Positions 27,394 to 35,249 of a DNA stretch of 64,000 nt are shown here, one piece after another. Position numbers and translations under genes: made by a program. The first letter of the stretch is position 1; every line of letters starts with the position of its first letter. Where the stretch lies: NCBI RefSeq assembly GCF_001187505.1, contig NZ_CP012150.1:3224001-3288000 (forward strand). Reading direction: 5' to 3'. Source of the stretch: Mycolicibacterium goodii. GTDB lineage: Bacteria > Actinomycetota > Actinomycetes > Mycobacteriales > Mycobacteriaceae. Under the pieces are notes generated by a model. The model ran no database searches. It had not been told where the DNA came from and saw nothing but the letters and a program-made list of their open reading frames with translations.

Positions 27394-28796
27394 TTTTCGG
27401 CGAGCCAGGCTTGGTGTTGGCGTTGTTGTTCGGTGTTGAGTTCGGCGCGTTCGCGGCGTTCGGCTTTGATGCGGTCGGCGCGGTCTTGCTCGCGGGTTTG
27501 GCGGCGTTTGGGCATCATCACCGCGCGGTTGGGGTGGGGTTGCTGTTCGGGCGGCAGATTGAGTTCGCCGGTGGGGGTGCCCAGGATCGGGAACAGTGCC
27601 GCGCCTTGGGGTTCGGTGGTGTAGGTGTGCCCGGTGGGAGCGGTGAATTCGATGGTGCCGTCGGGCAACTGCCGATCGGTCCACCCGCCCGGTCCGGTGT
27701 AGAACGTCTTGATCAGGTGGTGGGTACGGCAATATAGCTTGGTGTTCGACGGATGCGTGGGCCCTTGTGGGTAGGGGCGGGTGTGGTCGATGTCGGCGGC
27801 CATCGCCGGGGCGTCGCAGCCCGGGAAGCGGCAGGTCAGGTCGCGCCAGCGGATGAACTCGGCGAGTTCGACGTTGGGCCGGTAGCCGGGCTGGGCCTTG
27901 TTGCCGGGGATGGTCACGGGCTTGGTGACGGCGGTTTCGGCGATGTTGCGCACCATGTAGGCGGGGATCATGCCGAAGCCGGGCAGATAGCCGGGTTCGT
28001 CGCCACCGTCGAGGGTGGATTGTTCGGCCAGCACGTGGACCATCGCGTTGGTCACGGCCTGGCGTTCGGCCACCGCGGGGCAGTCTTGCCGCCCGCATCG
28101 GCAGTCCAGGGTGTCGCGGTAGCGGCCCAGCGCGCCGAGGGCGTCGCTGCGGCGCTGATCGGGGGCGCGCGGGTCATCGGGGCACACGGTGGCCGCGATG
28201 GCCTCGACGCGTTTGTCGAAACCGGCGGCATCATCGGCGGGCAGATAGCCCTGGGCGACGGCCATGCCGGGGGTGTCGGCGGGCGCGATCTCGAAGAACC
28301 GGCTTTCGGTGGGTTTCTTGGTGACGCGTTGGCCCTCGGGGTCCAGGCGCAGGATGCACTGGTCGATACGTTCTTGCAGTTTGGGTTCCGACAGGCGCAT
28401 CCAGCCCCGTGCGCGGCGGGCCAGCACCTCATCGAGGGCGGCCATCACGGCGCGGTCGACCAGTTCGGTGCGGGAGGCGATCTTGGACACCACGCGCAAG
28501 TCGATGTCCCCGTCGGCGAACACGGCGGCGACTTTGGGGATCCGGTCGCGCAGCACCCGCGCCAGATGTACCTGCCAATTGGCCCGGGAGCGCGAGATGC
28601 GCAGGGCGGCGGACACCTCGGCGCACACCTCTTCGAACGGGTCGGTGCGCCACAAGATGGATTCGGCCAGGTCGATGGCGCGGCGGGTGTCCAACTCGGC
28701 GATCGCGAACAGGCGGTGCGCGGTCGCGGCGTTCTCCTGCCGCTTGGCCTCGGCGATGGTGTCGATCAGACCCGCATCACCCATACCATCGAACAT
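27372..28796 (-). CDS. 13E12-type DUF222/HNH endonuclease
   Basis: Protein of 474 residues of the mycobacterial REP13E12 family: an N-terminal DUF222 domain (LIDTIAEAKRQENAATAHRL, ISRSRANWQVHLARVLRDR) and a C-terminal HNH nuclease motif (CRFPGCDAPAMAADIDHTRP, then YCRTHHLIKTF). The tail is Arg/Gln-rich. The start is ATG 28796, which lies inside a perfect LexA site and seven bases after CATACT, a -10-like element; an upstream ATG at 28826 would place the box inside the coding region. Several M. tuberculosis 13E12 genes are SOS genes, and the site here says the same. These genes are often repeated and mobile-associated, but only one copy is in this window. Confidence 0.9.
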   Translation of the reverse strand: MFDGMGDAGLIDTIAEAKRQENAATAHRLFAIAELDTRRAIDLAESILWRTDPFEEVCAEVSAALRISRSRANWQVHLARVLRDRIPKVAAVFADGDIDLRVVSKIASRTELVDRAVMAALDEVLARRARGWMRLSEPKLQERIDQCILRLDPEGQRVTKKPTESRFFEIAPADTPGMAVAQGYLPADDAAGFDKRVEAIAATVCPDDPRAPDQRRSDALGALGRYRDTLDCRCGRQDCPAVAERQAVTNAMVHVLAEQSTLDGGDEPGYLPGFGMIPAYMVRNIAETAVTKPVTIPGNKAQPGYRPNVELAEFIRWRDLTCRFPGCDAPAMAADIDHTRPYPQGPTHPSNTKLYCRTHHLIKTFYTGPGGWTDRQLPDGTIEFTAPTGHTYTTEPQGAALFPILGTPTGELNLPPEQQPHPNRAVMMPKRRQTREQDRADRIKAERRERAELNTEQQRQHQAWLAENYEPPPF

Positions 28797-28804
28797 GTGT
28801 TCGA
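28789..28804 (-). promoter_or_regulatory. SOS box (LexA site) over the 13E12 start codon
   Basis: TCGAACATGTGTTCGA fits the mycobacterial LexA consensus TCGAAC-N4-GTTCGA perfectly. It spans the ATG and directly adjoins the -10-like CATACT (28804-28809), so LexA would block transcription from this promoter. Confidence 0.85.
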
Positions 28805-28853
28805 GTATGCCACCACCCACCGACACGTCAGAATGTCCTGATGGGGATGAGCC

Positions 28854-29342
28854 TCACCCTTCCAGCGCCGCACGCCAGGCGAGCAGCTTGTCCTCGAAGC
28901 GCATGGTCTGCGCCGGGCTGGTCGACGGTGCCCGCACCCAAGGAATGGGCAGCGAGCCGACGAGGCGGCGGTAATTGGTCTGCGCGGCGGCTCCGTTGAA
29001 CACCACACGCTCGATCGACGGCTGCGATGCGAAGAAGGCGCAGAAGTCATTGGGCACCATGCTGTCCCGCTCGACCGCGGAATCCAGGCTGCCGACCCGC
29101 CTGCAGGACCGCAGCACATCCCACACCGCGATTCCGTGGGCGGTCAGCGCGCACACCCGGTCCGGATAGTCGAGATCCGGAGCAAAGCCGAAGACGCAAC
29201 CCATGATGCGCCAGAACGCATTGCGTGGATTGCCGTAGTACTCACGTGCGGTCAGTGACATCGCGCTGGGCATATTGCCGAGGATGAGGGCGCGCGGGGC
29301 AGCGCCGACAATCGGCGGCAGGCCGCGCAGCACCGTGCTCAT
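28854..29342 (-). CDS. Hypoxanthine/uracil-DNA glycosylase, UDG family 6 (HDG)
   Basis: Base-excision enzyme of 162 residues that removes deaminated bases, mainly hypoxanthine. The family 6 marks are ALILGNMPSAMSL near residues 18-30, the active-site loop EYYGNPRNAFWRIM (catalytic Asn in place of the family 1 Asp), GIAVWDVLRSCRR, VVFNGAAAQ, and WVRAPSTSPAQTM with the C-terminal loop. The ATG overlaps the stop of the deacetylase gene (ATGA). It is a second deaminated-base glycosylase in the same window as udgB. Confidence 0.85.
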   Translation of the reverse strand: MSTVLRGLPPIVGAAPRALILGNMPSAMSLTAREYYGNPRNAFWRIMGCVFGFAPDLDYPDRVCALTAHGIAVWDVLRSCRRVGSLDSAVERDSMVPNDFCAFFASQPSIERVVFNGAAAQTNYRRLVGSLPIPWVRAPSTSPAQTMRFEDKLLAWRAALEG

Positions 29343-30043
29343 GACAGCCCGATCAGCTCCGACACCGTGACGAAACGGTATCCGGCGGACCGCAATTCGG
29401 CGATGATCCGGGGCAGCGCCGCCCGCGTCGGCCCGCGACTGCCGTACATGGCGTGCAGCAGGATGATCGATCCGGGACGGACCGCGCTCACGGTCTGCGC
29501 GACGATCTCGTCCGCGCTGGGTTCTGACCCCGAATCGGGTTCGACGTCCCAGGTCACCGTGACCCGGCCGTGCTCGGCCAGGTAGTGCGGCAGCGACCAG
29601 AGCTTCTTGCCGTACGGCGGGCGGAAGGTGATGGGTCCGGTGTAGCCGGTCGCCCGGATCGCCGCATCGGTGCGTTCCACCTCGGAGGCAACGGTTTTCG
29701 GTGACATCAACACCATGCGCCGGTGCGAGAAGCTGTGGTTGCCGAGCTCGTGGCCTGCGGCCGCGATCGCCGCGCCCAGCGCGGGAGCGGCTTCCAGTTC
29801 GCGGCCCGTGAGATAGAACGTCGCGGGCACCCGGGCCGCGGCCAACGTCCGCAGCACCTCACCGGTCGCGTCGGTGGGCCCGTCGTCCAGCGTCAGCGCG
29901 ACGACCTTCTCGGCGGTGTCCACGCGATCCACCAGCACACCGGCCAACTGGAAACTGCGCGCATTGGACACGCCGTACCCGGCCGCCAGCACACCGACAA
30001 CAACGACGAGCGCCAGGCACACACTCAGCACGCGTCGTCGCAT
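29339..30043 (-). CDS. Polysaccharide deacetylase (NodB/CE4 family)
   Basis: Cell-envelope enzyme of 234 residues with one N-terminal anchor or signal segment (LSVCLALVVVVGVLAAGYGV). NodB motifs: VVALTLDDGPTDATGEVL (motif 1, base and metal Asp), GHELGNHSFSHRRM (metal His-x3-His), TFRPPYGKKLW (motif 3), and the late SIILLHAMYG (motif 5 His). It would remove acetyl groups from peptidoglycan or another glycan outside the membrane. Coupled by ATGA overlap to the DNA glycosylase downstream, a pairing without obvious functional logic. ATG 30043 is followed by the positively charged RRRVLS of a signal. Confidence 0.88.
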   Translation of the reverse strand: MRRRVLSVCLALVVVVGVLAAGYGVSNARSFQLAGVLVDRVDTAEKVVALTLDDGPTDATGEVLRTLAAARVPATFYLTGRELEAAPALGAAIAAAGHELGNHSFSHRRMVLMSPKTVASEVERTDAAIRATGYTGPITFRPPYGKKLWSLPHYLAEHGRVTVTWDVEPDSGSEPSADEIVAQTVSAVRPGSIILLHAMYGSRGPTRAALPRIIAELRSAGYRFVTVSELIGLS

Positions 30044-30084
30044 GCGTCCTGTATACCTGGCGCCCGGGTGTGTCGGTGAATGTG

Positions 30085-31926
30085 TCAGCTCAGATGGTGC
30101 ACCTCCTGCAGACCGTAGACCGGGGTGTCCATGCCCTCGTAGCGGGCCTTGAGCTGCAGCGCCAAATACAGTGAATAGTGCCGTGATTGGTGCAGGTTAC
30201 CGCCGTGGAACCACAGGTTCTCCTGCTGCGTGGGCTTCCACATGTTGCGCTGCTCGCCCTCCCACGGACCCGGGTCCTTGGCGGTCCCGGAACCGAGGCC
30301 CCACACCTTGCCGACCTTGTCGGCGACGTCCTGACCGATCAGGTCGGCGGCCCATCCGTTCATGGAGCCGAACCCGGTGGCGTAGACGACGACGTCGGCG
30401 GGCAGTTCGGTGCCGTCGGCCAGGATCACCGAATCCTCGGTGAGCCGCTCGACCTGGCCGTGCGCCAGCTTGATCGACCCGTCGGCGATCAGATCCGACG
30501 CACCGACGTCGATGTAGTAGCCGGAGCCGCGCCGCAGGTACTTCATGAACAGACCCGAATCGTCGTCGCCGAAGTCCAATTCGAAGCCGGCGGCCTCGAG
30601 GCGGTCGTAGAACTCCTTGTCGCGCTCGCGGATCGCGTCATAGATCGGCCGCTGGAAGTCGGCCATGATGGCATACGGCAGCGATGCGAACGTGAGATCG
30701 GCCTTCTCCGTGGTCATCCCGGCCGCGACGGCCCGCTCGGAGTACAGGTCGCCGAGGCCGAGATCCATCAGCGAGTCCGACTTGACGATGTGCGTGGAGG
30801 ACCGCTGCACCATCGTGACGTCGACGTCGTTCTCGTACAACGCCTTGCAGATGTCGTGCGCGGAGTTGTTGGAGCCGATCACCACCGCACGCTTGCCCAC
30901 GTAGCGGTCGGGGCCGGGATGTTGGCTCGAATGATGCTGATCGCCGCGGAAGATGTCCTGACCGGGCAGCGTGGGGACGTTCGGCTTGCCCGACATGCCC
31001 GTCGCGAGCACCAGCTGTGTGGGGCGCAATGTCACCTTCTCGCCGTTGCGGTCCACCTCGACGGTCCAACGCTTCTCGTTCTCGTCGAACGACGCGGACA
31101 GGCACGTCGTGGAGCTCCAGTACGGCACCTCCATGACCTTGGTGTAGAACTCCAACCAGTCGCCGATCTTGTCCTTCGGCGCGAACACCGGCCAGTTCGG
31201 CGGGAACGGCAGATACGGCAGGTGGTCGTACCACACCGGATCGTGCAGGCACAGCGACTTGTAGCGCTTGCGCCACTGGTCGCCGGGACGCTCATGCTTG
31301 TCGATGACGATCGCGGGGACGCCGAGCTGGCGCAGCCGCGCGCCGAGCGCGATGCCGCCCTGACCGCCGCCGACGACGAGGATGTACGGCTGCTCGGTGT
31401 AGCCCAGCGACCGGTCCTCGTCGAGGCGCTTCTCGGCCCAGGACCGGCGGTCGGGGTCGGAGCCGTGCACGGCGCCCAGCACCCGCCGCGGGCCCTTGGG
31501 TTCCTCGTGGCCCTTGAGTTCCTGCAGCGTGGTCAGCAGCGTCCAGGCCAGGTCGCCGGTGTCGTCGCTGCGCAGACGCAGGTGGCCGTTGCCTCGGCCG
31601 GTCGCGGTCTCGAACTCGATGAACGCCGAGGTGATGACGGTGTCGCCGTCGATGTCCTCGGTCGGCGGTTCGGCGGTCCTGAAGCCCGACGGATCGGTGT
31701 CGGCCAGACGTGCGGTCAGCATGTCCGCGATGCCCTCGTGGCCCTCGACGGTCTTGATGTTCCAGGTGAAGGCAACCAGGTCGCGCCAGAAACTGTCGAC
31801 GGCGAACTTCGAGACGACGCGTTCGATGTCCCGGGCGGCAAGTGCCGATTCGAAGTCAGCCAGCCAGGCGTCGACGCGCTCCTGCGGTGACAGGGTTGCC
31901 AGTGGTGCGGCGGTGGTCTGTGTCAT
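30085..31926 (-). CDS. SnoaL/NTF2-like domain fused to an FMO-type flavin monooxygenase
   Basis: Protein of 613 residues. The first 150 form an NTF2/SnoaL-like domain (SALAARDIERVVSKFAVDSF, WTLLTTLQELKGHE). From about residue 180 a flavin monooxygenase follows: FAD site YILVVGGGQGGIALGARL, NADPH site GKRAVVIGSNNSAHDICKAL, and VVYATGFGSMNGWAADL. The class fingerprint reads FRGDQHHSSQHP; type I Baeyer-Villiger enzymes and FMOs need W or Y/F where this has His, so subclass is uncertain. It faces a butanediol-type dehydrogenase gene across a 109-base palindromic region and likely belongs to one ketone/diol pathway. Not part of the M. tuberculosis order. Confidence 0.88.
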   Translation of the reverse strand: MTQTTAAPLATLSPQERVDAWLADFESALAARDIERVVSKFAVDSFWRDLVAFTWNIKTVEGHEGIADMLTARLADTDPSGFRTAEPPTEDIDGDTVITSAFIEFETATGRGNGHLRLRSDDTGDLAWTLLTTLQELKGHEEPKGPRRVLGAVHGSDPDRRSWAEKRLDEDRSLGYTEQPYILVVGGGQGGIALGARLRQLGVPAIVIDKHERPGDQWRKRYKSLCLHDPVWYDHLPYLPFPPNWPVFAPKDKIGDWLEFYTKVMEVPYWSSTTCLSASFDENEKRWTVEVDRNGEKVTLRPTQLVLATGMSGKPNVPTLPGQDIFRGDQHHSSQHPGPDRYVGKRAVVIGSNNSAHDICKALYENDVDVTMVQRSSTHIVKSDSLMDLGLGDLYSERAVAAGMTTEKADLTFASLPYAIMADFQRPIYDAIRERDKEFYDRLEAAGFELDFGDDDSGLFMKYLRRGSGYYIDVGASDLIADGSIKLAHGQVERLTEDSVILADGTELPADVVVYATGFGSMNGWAADLIGQDVADKVGKVWGLGSGTAKDPGPWEGEQRNMWKPTQQENLWFHGGNLHQSRHYSLYLALQLKARYEGMDTPVYGLQEVHHLS

Positions 31927-32021
31927 GTGTCACAGACCACACTCGATGCGACGTTGTGACAAGAGTTGCACGGGGTTGCAGTGCAACCGTCTGCAACTCT
32001 GTTGCGTGTGGCCTGTGTCAC
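31927..32021. promoter_or_regulatory. Compound palindromic control region between FMO and dehydrogenase genes
   Basis: Outer arms of 16 bases (31927-31942 and 32006-32021) match at 14 positions. Inside, GGTTGCA-G-TGCAACC (31974-31988) is perfect and is flanked at equal distance by AGTTGCA (31964-31970) and TGCAACT (31992-31998), both centred on 31981. TTGTGACA at 31954-31961 recurs before the GAF regulator gene (33921-33928). This is a strong candidate for multi-dimer binding by that regulator, driving both divergent genes. Confidence 0.7.
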
Positions 32022-32035
32022 TTACTACTTGGGCC

Positions 32036-33082
32036 ATGAAAGCTGCCGTCTATCACGGACCCAACAAACTCGAGATCGCCGATGTCGCCGAACCGCAACC
32101 AGGGCCGGGCACGGTCAAGGTGAAGGTCGGATTCAACGGAATCTGCGGGACTGACCTGCATGAATACTATGCGGGCCCGATCTTCGTGCCCACCGAACCG
32201 CACCCGCTCACCGGCCGGGAGATGCCGTTGACCATGGGGCACGAGTTCGCAGGCACCATCACCGACATCGGTGCGGGTGTCACCGGTTACGCGCCGGGGG
32301 ACCGCGTCGCGATCGAGCCGATCTACCGGTGCGGCCACTGCGCGCCATGCCGCGCGGGCACCTACAACGTGTGCCAGCAGATCGGTTTCCACGGCCTGAT
32401 GTGCGACGGCGGCATGGCCGAATACACCGTCGTCCCGGTCAACATGCTGCACAAACTGCCCGACAACGTCTCCCTGGAACTCGGTGCGCTCGTCGAACCC
32501 ATGTCGGTGGCCTACCACGCGGCAACCCTCGGCGACGTGTCCGCCGGCGACACCGCGGTGGTGTTCGGCGCCGGGCCTATCGGCATCGGGCTGTGGTTCG
32601 CGTTGCGCGGCAAGGGACTCGAATCGGTGTACGTCGCCGAACCGTCGCCGACCCGGCGCGCCGCGATCGAGGCGCTCGGCGCGACGACGCTGGATCCGAC
32701 GCAGGTCGACGTGCCCGGGTTCATCGCCGACGTCACCGGCGGGCGCGGGGCTGATGCGGCCTTCGACGCCGCGGGGGTGGCACCGGCGATCGAGGCCGCG
32801 ACCGCGAGCGTCGGTTCACGGCGGCCGACGGTCAGCGTCGCGATCTACGAGAAGCCGCTCACCACACCGCTGCTGAACCTGGTGATGAACGAATCCCGTA
32901 TCCAGGGCTCGCTGTGCTACACATCCGCCGATTTCGAGGCCGTGATCGCACTGATGGCCGACGGCGTCTACGACACCACCGGATGGGTCACCAGGATCGG
33001 CATCGACGACGTCGTCGACGAGGGGTTCGAGGCGCTGCACGCGGGCCGCAAGATGAAGGTGCTCGTCGACCCCGCGGTCTGA
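32036..33082 (+). CDS. Zinc-dependent 2,3-butanediol dehydrogenase-like alcohol dehydrogenase
   Basis: Medium-chain zinc dehydrogenase of 348 residues, close to (R,R)-butanediol dehydrogenases that interconvert butanediol, acetoin and diacetyl. Catalytic zinc ligands are in GICGTDLHEYY and GHEFAG; the structural zinc site is truncated or altered (YRCGHCAPCRAGTYNVC still shows four Cys). NAD site VVFGAGPIGIGLW. ATG 32036 is preceded by the compound operator rather than a ribosome binding site. The SDR gene follows 41 bases later with its own GAGGAG site, so both are likely one unit under the GAF regulator. Confidence 0.88.
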   Translation: MKAAVYHGPNKLEIADVAEPQPGPGTVKVKVGFNGICGTDLHEYYAGPIFVPTEPHPLTGREMPLTMGHEFAGTITDIGAGVTGYAPGDRVAIEPIYRCGHCAPCRAGTYNVCQQIGFHGLMCDGGMAEYTVVPVNMLHKLPDNVSLELGALVEPMSVAYHAATLGDVSAGDTAVVFGAGPIGIGLWFALRGKGLESVYVAEPSPTRRAAIEALGATTLDPTQVDVPGFIADVTGGRGADAAFDAAGVAPAIEAATASVGSRRPTVSVAIYEKPLTTPLLNLVMNESRIQGSLCYTSADFEAVIALMADGVYDTTGWVTRIGIDDVVDEGFEALHAGRKMKVLVDPAV

Positions 33083-33123
33083 ACCGAGCCGGATCTCATA
33101 CGAAAATCGAACGAGGAGAACGT

Positions 33124-33903
33124 ATGTCGTTGCAGGGAAAGGTGGCGCTGGTGACCGGCGCCGCCCGTGGGATCGGCAGGGGTATCGCGCTGCGGCTGGC
33201 CCGCGACGGCGCCGACGTCGCGCTCGTCGACGTCACGTCCGACGGTGTGGACGCGGTCGCCGACGAGGTGGTCGCGCTGGGGTCGAAGGCCACTACCTTC
33301 GTCGCGGACGTGAGCGACCGCGACGCGGTGTACGCGGCCGTGGAGCACGCGCACTCGGCGCTCGGCGGGTTCGACGTGATGGTCAACAACGCAGGCGTCG
33401 CACTGGTGGGCCCGATCTCGGAGGTGACGCCCGCCGACGCGGCCCGGGTATGGGCCATCAACGTCAACGGCGTGCTGTGGGGCATCCAGGCCGCCGCGGC
33501 CAAGTTCATCGAACTGGGTGTGCCCGGGCGGATCATCAATGCGTCGTCGATCGCGGGCCACGACGGGTTCGGCATGCTCGGCGTGTACAGCGCCAGCAAG
33601 TTCGCGGTGCGTGGGCTCACCCAGGCCGCGGCAAAGGAGTACGCCTCGGCCGGGATCACCGTCAACGCGTACTGCCCGGGTGTGGTGGGCACCGACATGT
33701 GGGTCGAGATCGACAAGCGGTTCGCCGAGCTGACCGGTGCGCAGGTCGGCGCGACGTTCCAGCAGTACGTCGGCGGCATCGCTCTCGGCCGCGCCGAGAC
33801 CCCCGAGGACGTCGCGGGCTTCGTGTCGTACCTGGCCGGGCCCGACGCGGCCTACATGACTGGTCAGGCCCCGCTGATCGACGGCGGGCTGGTCTATCGA
33901 TAG
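33124..33903 (+). CDS. Short-chain dehydrogenase, acetoin/diacetyl reductase-like
   Basis: Classical SDR of 259 residues. NAD site VTGAARGIGRGIALRLARDG, NNAG at about 88-91, catalytic Ser in INASSIAG and YSASK, then the family end GYxTGQ-like MTGQAPLIDGG. The AGVALVGPISEVTPAD region and general match fit meso-butanediol dehydrogenase or diacetyl reductase. GAGGAG stands six bases before ATG 33124. With the preceding zinc enzyme it forms a pair that could interconvert both stereo series of acetoin and butanediol, but the substrate is inferred from context. Confidence 0.85.
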   Translation: MSLQGKVALVTGAARGIGRGIALRLARDGADVALVDVTSDGVDAVADEVVALGSKATTFVADVSDRDAVYAAVEHAHSALGGFDVMVNNAGVALVGPISEVTPADAARVWAINVNGVLWGIQAAAAKFIELGVPGRIINASSIAGHDGFGMLGVYSASKFAVRGLTQAAAKEYASAGITVNAYCPGVVGTDMWVEIDKRFAELTGAQVGATFQQYVGGIALGRAETPEDVAGFVSYLAGPDAAYMTGQAPLIDGGLVYR

Positions 33904-33920
33904 GTCGATTGGCCTCAGGC

Positions 33921-33938
33921 TTGTGACATGGCGCACAA
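33921..33938 (+). promoter_or_regulatory. Candidate autoregulatory site of the GAF regulator
   Basis: TTGTG-N8-CACAA lies ten bases before the regulator ATG. Its left half TTGTGACA is identical to the sequence at 31954-31961 in the divergent operator. Confidence 0.45.
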
Positions 33939-33947
33939 TCGTGGGTG

Positions 33948-35231
33948 ATGTCCGGTTCCTCGACGCCTGAGCCCGCGGTCGCCCCCGGCGACGACCCGCG
34001 GCGTTACGCGATGCTGCTGGCCGAGGTCTACGACGCCACCATGTCGGGTGCCCGGGGGCCCGCACGGCCGCGGCAACTCATCGAGGATTCGTGGAAGCGA
34101 TTGCTGGGCAAAGGGATTCATCCGGAACACCACAGCCCGCCGGAGGTGGACACCAGCGGGTTGGACATGCTGCGGCAGTCCTCGGGGCTGATGGCCGTCC
34201 TCGACGACGTGTCCCGCGGTCTGGAAACCGTGATCGACGACGGCGAGAACATCCTGGTGCTGGCCGATGCCCGCGGCCGGGTGCTGTGGCGGTCCGGTTC
34301 CCCTCGGGTGCTCAAGCTCGCCGATCGACTCGGGTTCGTCGAGGGCGCGTCGTGGAGTGAGAACGCGGTCGGCACCAACGGCATCGGGACGGCGTTGGTG
34401 TCGCACCGCGCGGTGCAGGTGTTCTCGGCCGAGCACTTCCTGCGCAGCCATCATGCGTGGACATGCGCGGGTGCGCCGATCCGTGACCCGCGCACGGGCC
34501 ATGTGATCGGCATCGTCGACGTGTCCGGACCCGCCGACACGGTGCACCCGACCACGGTGGCACTCGTCGACCTGGTCGCGCGACTGGCCGAGTCGAAACT
34601 GCGCGAGGCGCACGACCGCACCCTCAACCGGTTGCGTGCGGTCTCGGCGCCGATCCTGTCCCGGATGGGGCGCCCTGCGCTCGCGGTGGACGCCGAGGGC
34701 TGGGTCGCGGCGGTCGACTCGCTGCCGCTGCACAACCGAATCCTGTTGCCGGAACGTGGTTTACCGGGCCGTGCGTGGATACCGTCGCTGGGCATGTGCG
34801 ACGTCGAGTCACTGCCCGACGGTTGGCTGGTGCGCGTCGCCGACGAGACCGAGGCGGGCCCGGCGCCCGCCCGGGTGACGCTCGACCTGCGCGACGGCAA
34901 CGAACCGAGCTTGGAGTTGGTCGGCCAGTTCGGCAGTTGGCGGCGCAGCATCTCGATCCGCCACGCCGAGATCCTGCTGGTGCTCGCGACCGCACCGCAG
35001 GGGCGTTCGGCGCCGGAACTCGCCGGTGACCTGTACAACGACCGGACCCGGGTGGTCACGGTGCGTGCCGAGATGTCGCGTCTGCGTAAACAGTTCGTCG
35101 GCATGATCGAGGGCAGGCCCTACCGCTTCGGCGACGCGGTGGCCGTCGACGTCCGCTACCCACGCGATATGTCGACGCTGCTCGGGTCGTCGACCGCGCC
35201 CGCGGTCAGGGCGGTCCGCGACGCGCGCTGA
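33948..35231 (+). CDS. GAF-domain regulator of AcoR type without the sigma-54 ATPase domain
   Basis: Regulator of 427 residues. The N-terminal segment resembles AcoR-type activators: LIEDSWKRLLGKGI, then a GAF-like sensor (VLADARGRVLWRSGSP, WSENAVGTNGIGTALVSHRA, HHAWTCAGAPIRDPRTGHVI). The usual AAA sigma-54 contact domain is absent; instead the C-terminal part (SIRHAEILLVLATAPQGRSA, LYNDRTRVVTVRAEMSRLRK) looks like a winged-helix DNA-binding domain. ATG 33948 follows GTGGG; a GTG lies at 33945. TTGTG-N8-CACAA (33921-33938) before it suggests autoregulation. It probably senses a ketone or diol and controls the flanking genes. Confidence 0.85.
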   Translation: MSGSSTPEPAVAPGDDPRRYAMLLAEVYDATMSGARGPARPRQLIEDSWKRLLGKGIHPEHHSPPEVDTSGLDMLRQSSGLMAVLDDVSRGLETVIDDGENILVLADARGRVLWRSGSPRVLKLADRLGFVEGASWSENAVGTNGIGTALVSHRAVQVFSAEHFLRSHHAWTCAGAPIRDPRTGHVIGIVDVSGPADTVHPTTVALVDLVARLAESKLREAHDRTLNRLRAVSAPILSRMGRPALAVDAEGWVAAVDSLPLHNRILLPERGLPGRAWIPSLGMCDVESLPDGWLVRVADETEAGPAPARVTLDLRDGNEPSLELVGQFGSWRRSISIRHAEILLVLATAPQGRSAPELAGDLYNDRTRVVTVRAEMSRLRKQFVGMIEGRPYRFGDAVAVDVRYPRDMSTLLGSSTAPAVRAVRDAR

Positions 35232-35237
35232 GCGGTA

Positions 35238-35243
35238 TACGTT
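35238..35243 (+). promoter_or_regulatory. -10 element of the adenylyl cyclase gene
   Basis: TACGTT (TANNNT) ends six bases before GTG 35250; no ribosome binding site lies between, so the message is likely leaderless. Confidence 0.45.
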
Positions 35244-35249
35244 GATGTG

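Noticed and set aside
27372..28826. Mobile element around the 13E12 gene
   Set aside because: 13E12 genes can be repeat-associated, but I saw no terminal repeats, integrase or attachment-site duplication here.
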